DNA of 64,000 nt from NCBI RefSeq assembly GCF_009392895.1, contig NZ_CP045488.1, positions 248,001 through 312,000 of the forward strand, read 5' to 3'. Below are positions 61,532 through 64,000 of this stretch, piece after piece. Under the pieces are notes generated by a model that saw only the letters and a list, made by a program, of their open reading frames with translations, made no database searches and was not told the origin of the DNA. A program made the translations under genes and the position numbers. Position 1 is the stretch's first letter; the number at the start of each line of letters is the position of its first letter. The stretch is from Natronorubrum aibiense (GTDB taxonomy: Archaea; Halobacteriota; Halobacteria; Halobacteriales; Natrialbaceae).

Positions 61532-62194
61532 TCACGCTATCTCCCACTCCTCGAGCGTGTACGCCATCTCCCAGAATCGGTACTCGAGTTTCGCGCTCGT
61601 GAGGAAGGCCTCGCGCATGGCGTCGTGTTCGCCTGGGAACCGTTCGCCGCAGTCGTCGACGAACTCCCGACACCACGCGGTGGCCTCACGGAACTCCTCG
61701 CTCGTGTACATGTCGATGAAGGGAGTGTATCGATGCTCGCCGTCGGCGAGGGCGGCCATGTGCTCGGCCACGTCGAGATAGCCCTGCATACAGGGGAATA
61801 GCGCGGCCGCGATTTCGGCGATCGTGCCCTCGTAGGCCGTCCGCACGAGGAAGTTCGTGTAGGCGACACAGGTCGGCACTTTCTCGACTGACTCGAGGTC
61901 CGCACGCGAGATGCCGTAGTCGGCGGCGAACTCCCGGTGAAGATCCATCTCGTGGTCGAGGACCTCGTGGGCGACCCCCAGTAGATGAGTCATCGTCGCC
62001 TCGTCGCGGGCCTTCGAGCCCGCGATCGAAAACAGCCGCGCGTAGTCGAGCAGATACCGATAATCCTGCGTCACCCAGTGGCGAAACGCAGCCGCATCGA
62101 GCGTTCCCGCCGCGAGTTCGCGGACGAACGGATGGGCTTTCTGTGCCTCCCAGATGTGGTCGCCGTCCTCGAGCAGTTGGTCGCTGAATGTCAT
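61532..62194 (-). CDS. tenA: TenA/thiaminase II family protein
   Basis: A 220-residue helical protein: IWEAQKAHPFVRELAAGTLDAAAFRHWVTQDYRYLLDYARLF, LDHEMDLHREFAADYGI and LFPCMQGYLDVAEHM, where the Cys is the catalytic nucleophile of the TenA family, and an end segment SAKLEYRFWEMAYTLEEW with the conserved Glu. It hydrolyses aminopyrimidine breakdown products of thiamine for salvage. ATG 62194 (MTFSDQLLEDG) fits the family; an in-frame ATG at 62230 would add 12 residues. No thiamine riboswitch is evident. Confidence 0.85.
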   Translation of the reverse strand: MTFSDQLLEDGDHIWEAQKAHPFVRELAAGTLDAAAFRHWVTQDYRYLLDYARLFSIAGSKARDEATMTHLLGVAHEVLDHEMDLHREFAADYGISRADLESVEKVPTCVAYTNFLVRTAYEGTIAEIAAALFPCMQGYLDVAEHMAALADGEHRYTPFIDMYTSEEFREATAWCREFVDDCGERFPGEHDAMREAFLTSAKLEYRFWEMAYTLEEWEIA

Positions 62195-62230
62195 CTCGTC
62201 TCGAAAGAGGTCGGCCTCGAGAATATACAT

Positions 62231-62650
62231 GACGAATACAACCTAGTTATCCTTTGCTCGCGGCGACGTCGAGAACTCAGACGTGATTCGAGACGCGCCG
62301 CTCTCGAGTTCGTGCGACGGTAAAAGACACGCCGCGGGGTGCTCGTTCGGTGGGGGACGAACGAGCTGGGGAGTTCACGGCGCGTTGAGAGGCAACTCGG
62401 TGCCGTTGTCGGGGTGGGGAGTGATGACAACGGTGCCGACGATCGTCGGCAGGTGAAACGTTATCCACAGTGCCGTATAAATTTTCTGGAGGTGTATTGT
62501 TATATTAGCCCTCGAGAATCGGCAATTGTCTCCCGTTCTCGAGCGTGAAACCACTCGAAGGCATCACGATTAGCGGTCCGACTCAAGCGGGCAGCGATCG
62601 ACGAACACAGATGCGGACGAAAAGCGTTCGAATCGGTTCGACGGCGGACC
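62231..62650. other. Gene-free stretch with a 16-bp palindrome
   Basis: No gene is supported between tenA and elp3. GCCGACGATCGTCGGC (62435-62450) is a perfect 16-bp palindrome, and an A+T-rich TATAAATTTT run (about 62476-62485) follows, which could be a TATA box, but no credible gene starts after it on the plus strand. Confidence 0.4.
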
Positions 62651-64000
62651 TCAGAGCCGTTTGCTGACGTACGGGCCGTCCTGATGGTAGCCGAGTTTGT
62701 TCCGGTAGTACTCCCGTGCACCGATGCCCGAGATCACGCTGACCTTGTCGTAGCCCGCGTCGGCGGCGAGGTCCTCGGCGCGTTCCATCAGCCGCTGGCC
62801 GTAGCCCTGATGCTGGTGTTGGTCCGTCTCGCCCGTCCCGCCGACGGCGACTTCGGAGCCGTAGACGTGGAGTTCTCGGATGAGCGCCGTGTTCTCGAGT
62901 TCCGGGCGCACCGGATCGTTCGGGAATCGGAGCCGGCAGAAGCCGACCAGCAGGTCCTGCTCGAAGTCCTCGAACGAGATGAAGTGTTCCGTGCCGCCAC
63001 AGGCGTCGTAGGTCATGACGTCGAGGTCGACGGTGTCGGGTTCCTCGTCGTTCATGCCGGCCTCGCGACAGCGGATACACTCACACTCCCAGCCGTGCTC
63101 GTCCATGCGTTGTCGGGCGAGCTGGCGGAGGTTGGACTTCCAGACGCCGGCGTCGATGAAGTCGGCCGGAATGTCGCGCTGCACTCGCTGGAGCCGGGTG
63201 TAGCGCGGGACCATATCTTTGATCTCGGCGACGAGGTCGGCGGCCTCGTCGTTGTCGAGCGGGTCGTACTCGCCGTTGTGCCACCAGTCGTAGGTCGCTG
63301 TCCCGCGGACGATCAGCGTCGGGTAGATCTTCAGATAGTCCGGCTTCCACTGCTCTTGCTCGAAGATCCGCCGGAAGTCCTCGAGGCACATCTCCTTGGA
63401 CATCCCCGGCTGGCCAGGCATCATGTGGAAGCCGACTTTGAACGCCGAATCGCGCAGGCGCTGGTTGGCCTCGATTGATTCGGCGACGCCGTGGCCCCGG
63501 TGCATCTCCCGGTTGATCCGCTCGAACGTCGTCTGGACGCCGACCTCGACTTTCGTCCCGCCGAGGTCGAGCATCCGGTCGATCTGTTCCGGATCGCACC
63601 AGTCGGGTTTGGTCTCGAACGTCGTCCCGATGTTTCGGACATCTGCCGTCTCGTTTTCCTCGGTGACGTCCTCGACGTACTTCCACTCGTACTCCTCGGG
63701 ATCCTGTGCGAAGCTTTCGCCTTCGGCCGGTTCTGGCTCTTTCTCGACGTCGTAGTCGTTCATCGCCTCTAAGGCCCGCTTGACGAACCACTCTTGGTAG
63801 TCGTGGCTGCGGGCGGTCATCGTCCCGCCCATCAGGATGAGTTCGACCTTGTCGACGGGATGGCCGATCTCGCGCAGTTGCTCGAGTCGCAGCGTCACCT
63901 GCCCGTAGGGATCGTAATCGTTCTGGACGCCACGGGCCGCGGCGGGTTCTTCGCCCGTGTAGCTCTGGGAGGAGGAAAACTCCGAGTCGGGGCCGCCGGG
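62651..64000 (-). CDS. elp3: tRNA uridine-34 acetyl/carboxymethyl-modifying enzyme Elp3, C-terminal part (truncated by window edge)
   Basis: The minus strand encodes 449 residues from the window edge to a stop at 62651. The visible part covers the later radical-SAM half (VDKVELILMGGTMTARSHDYQEWFVKRALEAMNDYD, GGTKVEVGVQTTFERINREMHRGHGV, HMMPGQPGMSKEMCLEDFRRIF) and the C-terminal GNAT acetyltransferase domain (LHVYGSEVAVGGTG...GYGQRLMERAEDLA...ISGIGAREYYRNKLGY). It makes the cm5U-type modification at wobble uridine. The SAM-binding Cys cluster lies beyond the window. Elp3 acts alone in archaea, without the other Elongator subunits. Confidence 0.93.
   Translation of the reverse strand, partial: PGGPDSEFSSSQSYTGEEPAAARGVQNDYDPYGQVTLRLEQLREIGHPVDKVELILMGGTMTARSHDYQEWFVKRALEAMNDYDVEKEPEPAEGESFAQDPEEYEWKYVEDVTEENETADVRNIGTTFETKPDWCDPEQIDRMLDLGGTKVEVGVQTTFERINREMHRGHGVAESIEANQRLRDSAFKVGFHMMPGQPGMSKEMCLEDFRRIFEQEQWKPDYLKIYPTLIVRGTATYDWWHNGEYDPLDNDEAADLVAEIKDMVPRYTRLQRVQRDIPADFIDAGVWKSNLRQLARQRMDEHGWECECIRCREAGMNDEEPDTVDLDVMTYDACGGTEHFISFEDFEQDLLVGFCRLRFPNDPVRPELENTALIRELHVYGSEVAVGGTGETDQHQHQGYGQRLMERAEDLAADAGYDKVSVISGIGAREYYRNKLGYHQDGPYVSKRL

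Noticed and set aside
1-64000. tRNA, rRNA or CRISPR array
   Set aside because: Reading both strands by eye I found no tRNA-like cloverleaf, rRNA segment or regularly spaced repeat; short or intron-containing tRNAs could be missed without a covariance search.

Overview
The window is chromosomal DNA of a halophilic archaeon (class Halobacteria; the high G+C, acidic proteins and gene content fit the Natrialbales, but that rank is inference). Archaeal markers include an AglB/AglG/AglF/AglR N-glycosylation cluster, CDP-archaeol synthase, a 4-nt-overlapping Lsm/L37e pair, Pelota, an archaeal-type Elp3, a TrmB regulator and an F420-type LLM oxidoreductase. Many starts lie 25-31 nt below a TATA-like box, as expected for leaderless haloarchaeal transcripts, and I used this to choose starts.

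Layout. 1-5809: surface-glycan (agl) cluster, with aglB truncated by the window edge. 5882-6427: CDP-archaeol synthase. 6618-26059: a large catabolic island. It holds an ectoine hydrolase (DoeA/EutD type) with glutamate dehydrogenase, a D-2-hydroxyacid dehydrogenase plus a giant FAD/Fe-S dehydrogenase, an AbgA-like M20 amidohydrolase overlapping a threonine-dehydratase-like enzyme, a Cys-rich class III aminotransferase, a BCCT transporter, a second operon-like run (diaminobutyrate-type aminotransferase, RidA, second AbgA-like amidohydrolase), and proline dehydrogenase. 26099-38104: mostly housekeeping and membrane genes, including a threonine-synthase-like protein without the usual Schiff-base lysine, Lsm-L37e, an AI-2E exporter-family protein and a Dna2-like nuclease-helicase. 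38264-39422: a frameshifted potassium channel. 39386-47638: AIR-synthase-like protein, LLM oxidoreductase, SDR, HAD, aminoglycoside-phosphotransferase-like kinase, a fused hydroxyacyl-CoA dehydrogenase/enoyl-CoA hydratase, a thioesterase and an Lrp-like regulator. 47932-57305: Lhr-type helicase, MBL hydrolase, RND exporter with TrmB regulator, Pelota. 57490-64000: membrane protein, RqcH, an unknown protein, TenA and the C-terminal part of Elp3.

The most interesting system is the 6.6-26 kb island. It reads as a non-canonical archaeal route for taking up and degrading ectoine (and perhaps related solutes): BCCT uptake, ring opening by DoeA, deacetylation of acetyl-diaminobutyrate by AbgA-like M20 enzymes in place of DoeB, transamination by a diaminobutyrate-type aminotransferase, imine clean-up by RidA and nitrogen recycling by glutamate dehydrogenase. 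Two promoters in the island carry near-identical 17-bp inverted repeats (TACACAGATTAYGTKTA) at the same distance from their TATA boxes, and two more carry diverged copies. This suggests a dedicated regulon whose regulator is not encoded inside the island. DoeC and the M14-type DoeB are not in the window, so the pathway is an inference.

Other points: a 77-nt nested stem structure between convergent genes, three small or interrupted reading frames with in-frame stops or a frameshift, short upstream ORFs coupled to the RND and BCCT genes, and a low-G+C orphan gene.
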